DNA of 64,000 bases from Nocardia otitidiscaviarum NBRC 14405 (GTDB lineage: Bacteria > Actinomycetota > Actinomycetes > Mycobacteriales > Mycobacteriaceae): positions 1 to 64,000 of the forward strand of contig NZ_BAGD01000027.1 of the NCBI RefSeq assembly GCF_000308635.1, read 5' to 3'. The translations under genes and the position numbers were made by a program. A model generated the notes under the pieces. It had not been told where the DNA came from. It made no database searches and saw only the letters and a program-made list of their open reading frames with translations. Every line of letters starts with the position of its first letter. Position 1 is the first letter of the stretch. Shown here piece after piece: positions 42,386 to 52,226 of this stretch.

Positions 42386-43845
42386 ACGCTGTGCGGCAGC
42401 GGGTTTCGCACCGGCTCGCCGCGGTGCCGCTGCGCACCACGCTCACCCTGGCACTGGTGCTGGTGGCGGCACTCGGATTGCTGATCTCAGGGGTGGCGGT
42501 CACCTCGGCCATGCGCGGGGTGCTCGTCGAACGGCTCGACCGGCAGTTGGACGAGGCGGTGCACACCTGGGCGCGGCCCGGTGCACCGCGACCGGATACC
42601 CCGCCGCCGGTGCGACCGGACCAGAATTCGCCGCCGCAGCTGTTCTATGTGCGGGTCTACGATCCGCACGGAAATCTGCTGCTGCACGGCGATTCCGGAT
42701 CCTACGAGCCCGATGTGCCCGCGGATATGGGCCGCGGACCGATCACCGTCGGCTCGGTGGGCGACGCCGCGGTGACGTGGCGGGTGCTGCGGTGGTCGGG
42801 GCCGTCGGGCACCAGCACCGTCGCGGTGCCGCTGGAACAGACCGAGACCTTCATCGATCGGCTCATCGTGCTCCAGGCCGTGATCGGTGTGCTGGTGCTG
42901 GCGGTGCTGGCGGTGGTCGCGCGACTGGTCATCCGGCGCAGTCTCCGCCCGCTGCGCGGGGTGGAGGAGACCGCCGCCGCCATCGCCGACGGCGACCTGC
43001 ACCGCCGAGTTCCGGTGCGCGGCACCGACACCGAGGTCGATCACCTCTCGCGATCACTGAACGGCATGCTCACCCAGATCCAGCAGGCGTTCGCGGCCAC
43101 CGAGGCGTCGGAGGAGGCGGCGCGGCGCTCGGAGGCCAAGATGCGCCGGTTCGTGGCCGACGCCAGCCATGAGCTGCGCACGCCGCTCACCACCATCCAG
43201 GGCTTCTCGGAGCTGTATCGGCAAGGGGCCGTGACTGATCCGGCGGTGTTCATGGACCGCATCGAACACGAGTCCAAGCGGATGGGGCTGCTGGTGGAGG
43301 ACCTGCTGATGCTGGCGCGTCTGGACGCGCAGCGCCCGGTGGAGCGGCGGCCGGTGGATCTGCTGACGCTGGCCAGCGATGCCGTGCACGCCGCGCGGAC
43401 GGTGGACGCCGCGCGGCGGCCGGACGGTCCGGCCCGGCCGATCGAACTCGAGGTCGCCGACGGCACCGGCACCGTGGAGGTTTCCGGGGACGAGGCGCGG
43501 CTACGGCAGGTGTTCACGAATCTGGTGCACAACGCACTGGTGCACACCCCGCCGGAGGCGGCGGTGACCGTGCGCCTCACCCCCGCCGCGGACGCGGTGC
43601 TGCTGGAGGTGGCCGACACCGGTCCCGGGCTGGAACCGGAGCAGGCCGAGCGGGTGTTCGAGCGGTTCTATCGCGCCGACGCCTCCCGCAGCAGGGAGAG
43701 CGGCGGCAGCGGGCTGGGGCTGTCCATCGTGCAGGCGCTGGTGGCCGCGCACGGCGGCACCGTCGCGGTGACGAGCACGCCCGGTGTCGGGACCACGTTC
43801 ACGGTGCGGCTGCCGCGCACCTACTCCGGGACGTTGGCCCCGTAA
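42382..43845 (+). CDS. Membrane sensor histidine kinase
   Basis: A 487-residue HK. Two membrane helices (residues ~20-42 and ~160-183) flank an extracytoplasmic sensor of ~115 residues, followed by a HAMP linker, HisKA with His263 in [18 protein letters not shown], and an HATPase domain ([35 protein letters not shown]). It is the cognate partner of the upstream regulator through translational coupling. Its last 25 bases overlap the convergent HIT gene. Signal unknown. Confidence 0.92.
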   Translation: MNAVRQRVSHRLAAVPLRTTLTLALVLVAALGLLISGVAVTSAMRGVLVERLDRQLDEAVHTWARPGAPRPDTPPPVRPDQNSPPQLFYVRVYDPHGNLLLHGDSGSYEPDVPADMGRGPITVGSVGDAAVTWRVLRWSGPSGTSTVAVPLEQTETFIDRLIVLQAVIGVLVLAVLAVVARLVIRRSLRPLRGVEETAAAIADGDLHRRVPVRGTDTEVDHLSRSLNGMLTQIQQAFAATEASEEAARRSEAKMRRFVADASHELRTPLTTIQGFSELYRQGAVTDPAVFMDRIEHESKRMGLLVEDLLMLARLDAQRPVERRPVDLLTLASDAVHAARTVDAARRPDGPARPIELEVADGTGTVEVSGDEARLRQVFTNLVHNALVHTPPEAAVTVRLTPAADAVLLEVADTGPGLEPEQAERVFERFYRADASRSRESGGSGLGLSIVQALVAAHGGTVAVTSTPGVGTTFTVRLPRTYSGTLAP

Positions 43846-44246
43846 CCCAGGTCGCGCAGCGCCTGCTTGATCTTGGCCTGGGCCTCGTCGAGGGATTCCT
43901 TGCTCGGGTCGGTGTCGGCTCCGGAGATGTCGAAATCACCGAGCTCGAAGGCGGGGAAGACGTGCATGTGCAGGTGCGGCACCTCCAGACCGGCGATGAG
44001 CAGGCCCGCGCGGGGCGCGTCCCAGGCCGCCCGCACCGCCTTGCCGATCCGCTGCGCCACCGCGCTCATGCGCGCGAAGGTCTCCGGGTCCAGGTCCTGC
44101 CACTGGTCGATCTCCTTGCGCGGCACCACCAGCGTGTGCCCCTGAGTGACGGGGGCGATGGTCAGGAATGCGACGAATTCGTCGTCCTCCCACACGAACC
44201 GGCCGGGAAGCTGGCCGGAGATGATTGCGGAGAAAACAGAAGCCAT
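43821..44246 (-). CDS. HIT-family nucleotide hydrolase/transferase
   Basis: A 141-residue histidine-triad protein with [14 protein letters not shown] and the HxHxH-type motif [13 protein letters not shown]. It binds nucleotides and probably hydrolyses AMP-linked substrates. A second HIT gene lies at 51664. Its 3' end overlaps the kinase gene by 25 bases in antisense. Confidence 0.88.
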   Translation of the reverse strand: MASVFSAIISGQLPGRFVWEDDEFVAFLTIAPVTQGHTLVVPRKEIDQWQDLDPETFARMSAVAQRIGKAVRAAWDAPRAGLLIAGLEVPHLHMHVFPAFELGDFDISGADTDPSKESLDEAQAKIKQALRDLGYGANVPE

Positions 44247-44338
44247 AGCGGCAGCGTACGCGCGGCGGCCACGGGTCGTCGGTGCGCGCGCCTACACTCG
44301 CCTCGAGCATCCCGCCACCGCGCCGAGGAGACCAGGCC

Positions 44339-44785
44339 ATGCCGACCATCAGCGTTACCCGGGAAATCGCCGCGCCGCCCGAACGGGTCTGGGCCGTGGT
44401 CACCGATATCGACCGTGCCGCCGAGGTGATGAAGGGCATCGACAAGGTCGAGCGGGTCGGCGGCGGCACCGGATTCGAGGTCGGTACCACGTGGCGGGAG
44501 ACCCGGACCATGTTCGGCAGGCAGAGCACCGAGACCATGGCGGTGACGGCCATCGAGCCCGGCCGCTCCTACACCGTCGAAGCCGATTCCCACGGCACCC
44601 ATGTCACCTCGGTCATCACCGTCACGGCGCAGGGCGACGGCACGCTGCTGGCCATGACCTTCGGCGGGGAGGCCCGAGGGCTCGCGGGCAAGCTGGCCGG
44701 GGTGCTCGGCAAGCTGTTCGAGGGCGCGACCCGCAAGCTGGTGCAGCGCGACCTCGACGACATCGCCGCCGCCGCCGAAGCCTGA
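44339..44785 (+). CDS. SRPBCC (polyketide cyclase-like) protein
   Basis: A 148-residue START/SRPBCC-fold protein: TISVTREIAAPPERVWAVVT opens the fold and the C-terminal long helix is GKLFEGATRKLVQRDLDDIA. It binds hydrophobic ligands in a deep pocket; no catalytic signature is visible. ATG at 44339 with GAGGAG upstream. Confidence 0.82.
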   Translation: MPTISVTREIAAPPERVWAVVTDIDRAAEVMKGIDKVERVGGGTGFEVGTTWRETRTMFGRQSTETMAVTAIEPGRSYTVEADSHGTHVTSVITVTAQGDGTLLAMTFGGEARGLAGKLAGVLGKLFEGATRKLVQRDLDDIAAAAEA

Positions 44786-44788
44786 CGG

Positions 44789-45166
44789 TCAGACCGCCAC
44801 GAAGTGCGAGAGGATGCTCTGCACCTCGTAGATGTCCACCTGGCGGTTGAAGCGCTTCTGCACCGGCTCCGGGGAGCCACCGATCCAGATGCACAGTTCG
44901 GCGTCCAGATCGAAGGTACCCGCGGTCTCCACCGAGAAATGCGTGATGGCCCGGTACGGGATGCTGTGATAACTCACCTTGCGGCCCGTCATGCCCTGTT
45001 TGTCGACGATGATCAATCGCCGATTCGTGAACAGGATGGCGTCGCGCACCAGCAGGTACGCGGCGTACACCTGTTCCCCCTGACCGAACAGCTTCGCGTA
45101 CTCCTGCTGTGCGGAGTTCGGATCGATGCGTCCGGCATTGCCCATCAGTCCGTCGATCAAGCCCAT
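44789..45166 (-). CDS. Bacterial PH-domain protein
   Basis: A 125-residue protein matching the YvbH/DUF1696-type bacterial PH domain: [37 protein letters not shown] and [19 protein letters not shown], ending in a helix. No membrane segment or enzymatic motif. Function unknown. The family is small and cytoplasmic. It is convergent with the SRPBCC gene, three bases apart, and divergent from purD. Confidence 0.85.
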   Translation of the reverse strand: MGLIDGLMGNAGRIDPNSAQQEYAKLFGQGEQVYAAYLLVRDAILFTNRRLIIVDKQGMTGRKVSYHSIPYRAITHFSVETAGTFDLDAELCIWIGGSPEPVQKRFNRQVDIYEVQSILSHFVAV

Positions 45167-45269
45167 CGGCCTGCACATCCTTCGCGCGATCGCGGTGGCG
45201 GCTGTCACCCCCATCATCCCTGCCGGAGGGCTGATCCGCACCGAACCGACGTCACCTAAGCTGTTGCCC

Positions 45270-46553
45270 GTGCGCGTACTCGTCATCGGCTCCGGAGCCC
45301 GTGAACATGCCCTCGTCCTGGCCTTGCGGCGGGACCCGGCGGTGACCGCGGTGAACGCGGCGCCCGGCAACGCGGGCATCGCCCAGCACGCCGAGATCCG
45401 GTCGGTCGACCCCTGCTCCGGCGACGAGGTGGTGGCGCTGGCGCGCGACGTCGAAGCCGATCTGGTGGTGATCGGACCGGAGGTGCCGCTGGTGCTCGGC
45501 GTCGCCGACGCGGTGCGTGCGGCCGGGATCGCCTGCTTCGGACCGTCCGCCGAGGCCGCGCGGATCGAAGGATCCAAGGCGTTCGCCAAGGACGTCATGA
45601 ACGCCGCCGGGGTGCGGACCGCGCACAGCGAGGTCGTGGACAGCCCGGGTGAACTCGACGCGGCGCTGGACCGCTTCGGGCCGACCTGGGTGGTCAAGGA
45701 CGACGGGCTGGCCGCCGGCAAGGGCGTGGTGGTCACCGCGGATCGGATGGCCGCGCGCGACCACGCCGCCGAATGCCTGGAGATGGGGCATCCGGTGCTG
45801 CTGGAGTCGTTCCTGGACGGGCCCGAGGTGTCGCTGTTCTGCCTGGTCGACGGGGAGACGGTGGTGCCGCTGCTGCCCGCGCAGGACCACAAGCGGGTGG
45901 GCGACGGGGACACCGGGCCCAATACCGGCGGGATGGGCGCGTACACGCCGCTGCCGTGGCTGCCGGAGCAGACCGTCACCGCCATCGTCGACGAGGTGGT
46001 GAAACCCGTTGCGGCCGAGATGGTTCGCCGGGGGACGCCGTTCTCCGGGCTGCTGTACGCCGGGCTCGCCATCGGTCAGGCCGGTCCGGCGGTGGTCGAA
46101 TTCAACTGCCGCTTCGGCGATCCCGAGACCCAGGCGGTGCTGGCCATGCTCGACAGCCCGCTCGGCGAACTGCTGCACGCCACCGCCACCGGCACCCTGG
46201 ACCGGGTCGCCGCACCGCGCTGGAAGGACGGTGCCGCGGTCACCGTCGTGCTGGCCGCCGAGAACTACCCGGGGCGGCCGCGCACCGGCGATGTCATCAG
46301 CGGAGCCGAATCCGCCGGTACCGGAACCGAATCCGAGGTGCTGCACGCGGGCACCGCGCAGCGCGCCGACGGGGCGCTGGTCTCGGCGGGCGGCCGGGTG
46401 CTGTCGATCGTCGGCCACGGCGCCGATCTCGAGGCGGCGCGCGAGAACGCCTACGCCCGCCTGGCCGGAATCAAGCTGCCGGGCAGCCACTTCCGCACCG
46501 ATATCGCACTGGCGGCCACCGAGAACCGAATCACGGTGCCCACCACCGTCTGA
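45270..46553 (+). CDS. purD: Phosphoribosylamine-glycine ligase PurD
   Basis: A 427-residue ATP-grasp enzyme of de novo purine synthesis (GAR synthetase). [17 protein letters not shown] opens the N domain; [36 protein letters not shown] and [16 protein letters not shown] are PurD signatures. GTG at 45270 is the start, since upstream codons read through the opposite PH gene's promoter. Length normal. Confidence 0.95.
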   Translation: MRVLVIGSGAREHALVLALRRDPAVTAVNAAPGNAGIAQHAEIRSVDPCSGDEVVALARDVEADLVVIGPEVPLVLGVADAVRAAGIACFGPSAEAARIEGSKAFAKDVMNAAGVRTAHSEVVDSPGELDAALDRFGPTWVVKDDGLAAGKGVVVTADRMAARDHAAECLEMGHPVLLESFLDGPEVSLFCLVDGETVVPLLPAQDHKRVGDGDTGPNTGGMGAYTPLPWLPEQTVTAIVDEVVKPVAAEMVRRGTPFSGLLYAGLAIGQAGPAVVEFNCRFGDPETQAVLAMLDSPLGELLHATATGTLDRVAAPRWKDGAAVTVVLAAENYPGRPRTGDVISGAESAGTGTESEVLHAGTAQRADGALVSAGGRVLSIVGHGADLEAARENAYARLAGIKLPGSHFRTDIALAATENRITVPTTV

Positions 46554-46575
46554 GGACGCCCGGAAACCTTCCGGC

Positions 46576-48027
46576 TCAGTTCAGGGACAGGCCGTGCAGG
46601 GCGAGCCAGCGCTGCGGGTCCACGTGCCGGCCGTTCTGGATGACCTCGAAGTGCAGGTGCGGGCCGGTGGAGTCGCCGCGGTTGCCGATGCGGGCGATCT
46701 GCATTCCGGCCGGGACGCGCTCGCCCACCGAGACGATGAAGTCGTACATGTGCCCGTAGACGGTGATGGTGCCGTCGTCGTGGCGGATGCGCACCCACAG
46801 GCCGAATCCGGCGGCGGGGCCCGCGTCGACGACCGTGCCCGCGGCCACGGCGTAGATGGGGGAGCCCAGCGGCGCGGCGATGTCGATGCCGTTGTGGAAG
46901 GTGCCCCAGCGCTGGCCGAACGCCGAGGTGAACAGACCCTTGGCCGGGAGCGCGAAGCCGCCGATGCTGGGCAGCACGAACCCGGGCGGCAGCGCGCCGC
47001 CGGGATCGGCGCCGGAATTCAGCCACGGCTGCGTCTCACCGGCCACCGCCGCGGCCGCCTCGGCCTTGGCCCGCTCCAGCGTGGCCCGCGCGGCCGCCGC
47101 CACCACGGCCGCCTCGCGCAGCTTCTCCCCGTGGTCGATGGCGTCCAGGTAACGCTTGGTCGACGCCGCCGGCGCCGCCACCTGCAGCGGATATGCCGTG
47201 GGCACCCGCAGCGCCACCCCGGGCTCTGCCGGTGCGTCCACCGGAATGATCGCCAGCGGACTGTCCGCCCCCGCGAACACCAGCACCGCCGCCATCCCCG
47301 CCAGCAGATACCGATGCGCCCCCGCCCACGCCCGCACCACCGGCGCCTGCCGCCGCACCCGGGGCCCCAACTCCCGCACGTCCTCGCGGTTCTTCGGTAC
47401 CTCCCGCCACACCCGCGCGCTCGCCCCTCGCACCCGCGCACCGACGGGTTCGACCACCCGTCCGACCTCGTCCCGCGCCGCCGCCATCCGTGCGACGCCC
47501 GCCGCCACCCGATCCGCCGCCCGCCGTCGCACCGCCGCACCGCGGCCACCCGCACGATCCCCCGGCGCCCGCCGCCCCACCTCCGCCCGCAGCCCCGGCA
47601 CGAACCGGCCGCCCCCGAACTCCCGGATCCGCCCGCCCGCCGCGAGTTCGCCGTCAACCGCCGCGTCGCCGTCAACCGCCGCGTCGCCGTCAACCGCCGC
47701 GTCGCCGTCAACCGCCGCGTCGCCGTCAACCGCCGCGTCGCCGTCAACCGCCGCGTCGCCGTCAACCGTCGCGTGGTTGTCGGCTGTCGCGTGGTTGTCG
47801 GCCGCTGCGTCGTTGTCGGCCACGGCGCTGTCGTCGACGGCTGCGCTGCCCGCGTCCTCGGATTCAGGCCGGTCGGCGTGGTTCGTCGCCGTGGTGCGTT
47901 CGGTGCCGACCACGGAGTCGCCCCGCCCGGGGTGCGGTTCGCCGGGTTCGGTGGTGTCGGCTGCGACGGGCGTTATGACCTCCTGGTCGATGTGGTGTCC
48001 CCCCGACACGGTGTTCTGCTCAGTCAT
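46576..48027 (-). CDS. M23-family peptidase with N-terminal repeat region
   Basis: A 483-residue protein. Residues ~60-127 are an acidic array of six-residue units (DNHATA, then repeated GDAAVD); residues 130-240 are Arg/Ala-rich; a membrane helix lies at ~240-262 (LLAGMAAVLVFAGADSPLAI); a helical linker and a C-terminal LytM/M23 domain (residues ~360-470) follow. Zinc ligands: HNGID (H378, D382) and GPHLHFEV (H457, H459). It should act on peptidoglycan cross-links outside the membrane. The 240-residue cytoplasmic N-terminus is unusual. ATG at 48027. Confidence 0.85.
   Translation of the reverse strand: MTEQNTVSGGHHIDQEVITPVAADTTEPGEPHPGRGDSVVGTERTTATNHADRPESEDAGSAAVDDSAVADNDAAADNHATADNHATVDGDAAVDGDAAVDGDAAVDGDAAVDGDAAVDGDAAVDGELAAGGRIREFGGGRFVPGLRAEVGRRAPGDRAGGRGAAVRRRAADRVAAGVARMAAARDEVGRVVEPVGARVRGASARVWREVPKNREDVRELGPRVRRQAPVVRAWAGAHRYLLAGMAAVLVFAGADSPLAIIPVDAPAEPGVALRVPTAYPLQVAAPAASTKRYLDAIDHGEKLREAAVVAAAARATLERAKAEAAAAVAGETQPWLNSGADPGGALPPGFVLPSIGGFALPAKGLFTSAFGQRWGTFHNGIDIAAPLGSPIYAVAAGTVVDAGPAAGFGLWVRIRHDDGTITVYGHMYDFIVSVGERVPAGMQIARIGNRGDSTGPHLHFEVIQNGRHVDPQRWLALHGLSLN
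47647..47770. repeat. 18-bp tandem repeat inside the M23 gene
   Basis: Seven copies of an 18-base unit containing GTCAACCGCCGCGTCGCC, at 18-base spacing with the GTCAACC word starting at 47653, 47671, 47689, 47707, 47725, 47743 and 47761. The unit encodes six residues (A-A-V-D-G-D on the minus strand), so copy-number change would not break the frame. Confidence 0.9.
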
Positions 48028-48080
48028 TCCGGCGGGGATTGCGGGACCGACGGGGGAGCGGGTGCTCTACCGTCTGTCGA

Positions 48081-49238
48081 GTGCGTATCGAATCTCGCCG
48101 GTCGACCATTCCACCTTTCTACGTGATGGACGTCTGGAAAGCAGCAGCGGAGCGGGCCCGGACACACGGGGATGTGCTGGTGCTGGCGGCGGGGCAGCCG
48201 TCCACTCCGGCGCCGCGACCGGTGCTGCGGGCCACCAGGGCGGCCATGGAACGTGAGTTGCTCGGCTACACCGAGACATTCGGAATCCTGCCGCTGCGCG
48301 AGGCCATCGCGGGCCATCACCGGGACACCTACGGGGTGGCGGCGACGGCCGACGACGTGGTGGTGACGACCGGATCGTCGGGCGCGTTCACGCTCATCTT
48401 CCTGGCCGCCTTCGACGCCGGGGACACCGTGGTGGTGGCGCGGCCGGGCTATCCGGCCTACCGCAACACCCTCACCGCGCTGGGCTGCGACGTGGTGGAG
48501 CTGGACTGCGGCCCGGAAACCCGATTCCAGCCCACCGTCGCCATGCTGGAGGCGCTGCCGCAGCCCCCGGCGGGCCTGATCGTGGCCAGTCCGGCCAATC
48601 CCACCGGCACCATGATCGATCCGGCGGAGCTGGCCGCCCTGGCCCGCTGGTGCGACGAGCACGGCACGCTGCTCATCTCCGACGAGATCTACCACGGCAT
48701 CGTCTACGCCGACACCGAGCCGACCGCCTCGGCCTGGGAGACCTCCCGGAATTCGGTGGTCATCGGCTCGGTGTCGAAGTACTTCTCCATGACCGGCTGG
48801 CGGCTGGGCTGGATGCTCGCGCCCGCGCACCTGCGCCCGGCGCTGCAGCGGCTGGCCTCGAATATGACCGTCTGCCCACCCGCCATCTCCCAGTACGCGG
48901 CGATGCACGCCTTCGGCGCGGAGGCCAAGGCCGAACTCGACGGGCATGTCCGCCGCTATGCGGAGAATCGTCGGCTACTGCTGGAGGGGCTGCCGAAACT
49001 CGGCATCACCGACCTGGCTCCGGCCGACGGCGCGTTCTACGCCTACGCCGATATCGCGCACCTCACCGACGACTCCATGGCGTGGTGCACCGAGGTGCTG
49101 AACCGCACCGGCGTGGCCCTCGCCCCGGGAATCGATTTCGACACCCGTCACGGTCGGCACACGGTGCGATTCTCCTTCGCCGGAGCCACGGCCGATATCG
49201 AAGAGGCGTTGGCGCGACTGGAAACCCATCTGAGCTGA
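48081..49238 (+). CDS. Class I/II PLP aminotransferase
   Basis: A 385-residue fold-type I aminotransferase. Cofactor motifs are VVTTGSSGAFTLIF, VASPANPTGTMID, LLISDEIYHGIVY and the PLP lysine in GSVSKYFSMTGWRLGW, with the C-terminal Arg in HTVRFSFAGA. It is probably an aspartate/alanine-type or DapC-like transaminase; the substrate cannot be fixed by eye. The GTG at 48081 starts just before IESRRSTIPPFYVMD, a common start of this subgroup. Divergent from the M23 gene by 53 bases. Confidence 0.88.
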   Translation: MRIESRRSTIPPFYVMDVWKAAAERARTHGDVLVLAAGQPSTPAPRPVLRATRAAMERELLGYTETFGILPLREAIAGHHRDTYGVAATADDVVVTTGSSGAFTLIFLAAFDAGDTVVVARPGYPAYRNTLTALGCDVVELDCGPETRFQPTVAMLEALPQPPAGLIVASPANPTGTMIDPAELAALARWCDEHGTLLISDEIYHGIVYADTEPTASAWETSRNSVVIGSVSKYFSMTGWRLGWMLAPAHLRPALQRLASNMTVCPPAISQYAAMHAFGAEAKAELDGHVRRYAENRRLLLEGLPKLGITDLAPADGAFYAYADIAHLTDDSMAWCTEVLNRTGVALAPGIDFDTRHGRHTVRFSFAGATADIEEALARLETHLS

Positions 49239-49478
49239 CGCGCGGCCCGGCGGAGTGATGCCGTGAGTTTGCCGGAGCGATCCCGACCGGTCCGGCGAGC
49301 GGAGCCGAGCGGCGATGTCCCGCAAAGACTTTCCGGACTCGCCCCCCATCCTTCGCCGATGCGGTACAACCGTTGTAATGCGAATTCCGCACGGCTCGTC
49401 GGCAGCCCATCCGAACTGGAAAACACACAGATCGCACCCATTTGGCACAGATGAACCGATGATGACTGGCACGATGAC

Positions 49479-50093
49479 GTGGTGATCACCGCGACGACTC
49501 CGAAAGGCGAACGGCGTCGCCAAGCGCTGGTTGCAGCTGCCGCCGAGTTGCTACTCGAGGGTGGGTTCGAAGCGGTACGACACCGCTCGGTTGCGACGCG
49601 CGCGGATCTGCCGCTCGCCTCGACGACGTATTACTTCGAATCCCTCGAGGATCTGATCGCGCGCGCGGTCGAGTTCTCCGGCAATGCCGAACTCGAGAAC
49701 ATGCGCCGTCGCGTCGGTGAGGTGACCCACCGCCGCCGCGGCGCGGAGGCCACCGTCGAACTGATCCTCGACCTGCTGGTGTGCCCGGACGGGCAGGACC
49801 AGGACACGGAATCGCGCGGCCAGCTGATCGCCCGCTACGAGCGATCGGTCGCCTCCGCCCGCCACCCGGAGCTACGCGAGGTACAGCTCCGACTACGCGC
49901 GCAGCTCGACGAGCTGCTCGCCGACGTACTGCGGCGGTCCGATCGGGTGGTGCGGGCCGAACAGATACGACGGCTGGTGTCGGTGGTCGACGGCGCGGTG
50001 GTGACCGCGCTCGGCGAACTCGATCCGCAACCCCGGCGGGCGGCCCGGGGAGCGCTGCTGGAACTCATCGACATCGTCGCGCCGCCGGTGTGA
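49479..50093 (+). CDS. TetR-family regulator
   Basis: A 204-residue regulator. N-terminal HTH: RRQALVAAAAELLLEGGFEA, then ATRADLPLASTTYYFESLED. The C-terminal ligand domain is all-helical. Two adjacent GTG codons (49479, 49482) can start it; no Shine-Dalgarno is visible, so leaderless translation is possible. It lies before purB, as Rv0775 does near purB in M. tuberculosis. Targets unknown. Confidence 0.85.
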   Translation: MVITATTPKGERRRQALVAAAAELLLEGGFEAVRHRSVATRADLPLASTTYYFESLEDLIARAVEFSGNAELENMRRRVGEVTHRRRGAEATVELILDLLVCPDGQDQDTESRGQLIARYERSVASARHPELREVQLRLRAQLDELLADVLRRSDRVVRAEQIRRLVSVVDGAVVTALGELDPQPRRAARGALLELIDIVAPPV

Positions 50094-50197
50094 CGCGAGC
50101 CCGGGATCGGCGCGCGCATCCCTGAGATCGCGGGGCCGGAGTGCGCGGGTGAGCCGGGGTACGGAGGCCGTCGCCGAGCTAACTAGACTCACTCGAC

Positions 50198-51619
50198 GTG
50201 AGTCTTGTCCCGAACGTCCTCGCCACCCGTTACGCCAGCCCCGAGTTGGTGCACCTGTGGTCGCCCGAGAACAAGATCGTGCTCGAGCGGCGGCTCTGGC
50301 TGGAGGTGCTGCGCGCCCAGGCCGAACTGGGCGTGGACGTTCCGGCCGGAGTGGTCGAGGACTACGAGCGGGTCGTCGACCAGGTCGACCTGTCGTCCAT
50401 CGCCGAGCGGGAGCGCGTCACCCGCCACGACGTGAAGGCCCGCATCGAGGAGTTCAACGCCCTCGCCGGGCATGAGCACGTGCACAAGGGCATGACCTCG
50501 CGCGACCTCACCGAGAATGTCGAGCAGTTGCAGATCCGCCTGTCGCTCGAGCACGTGTACGCGCACGGCGTGGCCGTCGCGGCGCGGCTGGCCGAGCGGG
50601 CCACGCAGTACCAGCCGCTGGTGATGGCGGGCCGCTCGCACAATGTGGCGGCCCAGGCCACCACCCTCGGCAAGCGCTTCGCCTCCGCCGCCGACGAACT
50701 GCTCATCGCGCTCACCCGCCTGCGCGAGCTGATCGCCCGCTACCCGCTGCGCGGTATCAAGGGCCCGATGGGCACCGCCCAGGACATGCTTGACCTGCTC
50801 GGCGGCGATGCCGCGAAACTGGCGCAGCTGGAGCAGAAGGTGGCGCGGCACCTCGGTTTCGCCACCGTGTTCACCAGTGTCGGTCAGATCTATCCGCGCT
50901 CGCTCGACCACGATGTGCTCTCGGCGCTGGTGCAGGTGGGCGCGGGCCCGTCGTCCTTCGCGCACACCATTCGCCTGATGGCCGGGCACGAGCTGGTCAC
51001 CGAGGGCTTCCAGCCCGGTCAGGTCGGCTCGTCGGCCATGCCGCACAAGATGAACACCCGCTCCTGCGAGCGCGTCAACGGCCTGCAGGTGGTGCTGCGC
51101 GGCTACGGCTCCATGGCGGCCGAGATGGCGGGCGCGCAGTGGAACGAGGGCGATGTGTTCTGCTCGGTCATCCGCCGGGTCGCGCTGCCGGACGCCTTCT
51201 TCGCCATCGACGGCATGATGGAGACCTTCCTGACGGTGCTGGCCGAATTCGGCGCGTACCCGGCGGTCGTCGAACGTGAACTCGAGCGCTACCTGCCGTT
51301 CCTGGCCACCACCCGCATTCTGATGGCGGCGGTGCGGGCCGGGGTGGGCCGGGAGGCCGCGCACGAGGTCATCAAGGAGCACGCCGTCGCGGTGGCGCTG
51401 GCCATGCGCGAGCAGGGCCGCGAACCCGACCTGCTGGATCGCCTGGCCGCGGACGACCGGATGCCCCTGGACCGTGCCGCCCTGGACGCGGCGCTGGCGG
51501 ACCGCACCGCCTTCATCGGTGCGGCCGAGGCGCAGACGGCGGACGTCATCGCCCAGGTGCAGAAGCTGGTGGACGCCAACCCCGAGGCGGCGCGCTACAC
51601 GCCGTCGCCGATTCTCTAA
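50198..51619 (+). CDS. purB: Adenylosuccinate lyase PurB
   Basis: A 473-residue fumarase/aspartase-superfamily lyase. Signature loop GSSAMPHKMNTRSCERV, the catalytic His regions HKGMTSRDLTENVEQLQ and AGRSHNVAAQATT, and the tetramer helices are intact. It cleaves SAICAR and adenylosuccinate in purine synthesis. GTG start at 50198. Gene order with purD upstream and ptrB-type peptidase downstream mirrors the Rv0772-Rv0782 region. Confidence 0.95.
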   Translation: MSLVPNVLATRYASPELVHLWSPENKIVLERRLWLEVLRAQAELGVDVPAGVVEDYERVVDQVDLSSIAERERVTRHDVKARIEEFNALAGHEHVHKGMTSRDLTENVEQLQIRLSLEHVYAHGVAVAARLAERATQYQPLVMAGRSHNVAAQATTLGKRFASAADELLIALTRLRELIARYPLRGIKGPMGTAQDMLDLLGGDAAKLAQLEQKVARHLGFATVFTSVGQIYPRSLDHDVLSALVQVGAGPSSFAHTIRLMAGHELVTEGFQPGQVGSSAMPHKMNTRSCERVNGLQVVLRGYGSMAAEMAGAQWNEGDVFCSVIRRVALPDAFFAIDGMMETFLTVLAEFGAYPAVVERELERYLPFLATTRILMAAVRAGVGREAAHEVIKEHAVAVALAMREQGREPDLLDRLAADDRMPLDRAALDAALADRTAFIGAAEAQTADVIAQVQKLVDANPEAARYTPSPIL

Positions 51620-51663
51620 GCGAGAGAACGTATTCGGTAGGCAATGGTTCTAGGCTGCCGGGC

Positions 51664-52089
51664 ATGAATCCGTACACGATCTTCTCCGATATCGTCGCCG
51701 GCCGCGCACCCTCGTCCAAGGTGTACTCCGACGATGATGTGTTGGCGTTCATGGATATTCGGCCGTTCACCCCCGGGCATCTGCTGGTGATCCCGAAGGT
51801 TCCGGCCAAGAGTCTGGCGGAGCTGGATCCGGTCGTCGGCGGGAAGCTGTTTCAGGTCGGCCAGCGCCTCGCCGCGGCGCTGCGGGAGTCGGAGGTCGGC
51901 TGCGACGGGGTGAATTTCTTCCTCGCGGACGGCGTGACGGCGGGGCAGGAGGTGTTCCATGTGCATCTGCATGTGATTCCCCGCACGCCGGGCGACGGCT
52001 TCGGATTGCGGGGGCGGCCGACGACGCCGCAGCGTGCGGATCTGGACTACCTGGCGGGCTCGATCCGGGGTGCGCTGGATCGGCTGTAA
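51664..52089 (+). CDS. HIT-family protein
   Basis: A 141-residue histidine-triad protein: IFSDIVAGRAPSSKVYSDDD, PGHLLVIPKVPAKSL and the triad VFHVHLHVIPR. It is closer to classical Hint/PKCI-type HIT proteins than the copy at 43821. Probably hydrolyses nucleoside phosphoramidates or adenylylated substrates. ATG at 51664. Confidence 0.88.
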   Translation: MNPYTIFSDIVAGRAPSSKVYSDDDVLAFMDIRPFTPGHLLVIPKVPAKSLAELDPVVGGKLFQVGQRLAAALRESEVGCDGVNFFLADGVTAGQEVFHVHLHVIPRTPGDGFGLRGRPTTPQRADLDYLAGSIRGALDRL

Positions 52090-52226
52090 TTCATAGCGGC
52101 ACGGCATTACCATATGCGTACCACATGGTTTGCCAAAGACACGCCGTATGACTGTTTCCGCCCCTCCGTGCATCCGTGTGGGTAACGTGTAACCCCTCTT
52201 GTGGTGGGCTTGATGGAGGTGGGGAT

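Noticed and set aside
47641..47770. CRISPR-like array
   Set aside because: Units are contiguous 18-base coding repeats without unique spacers.
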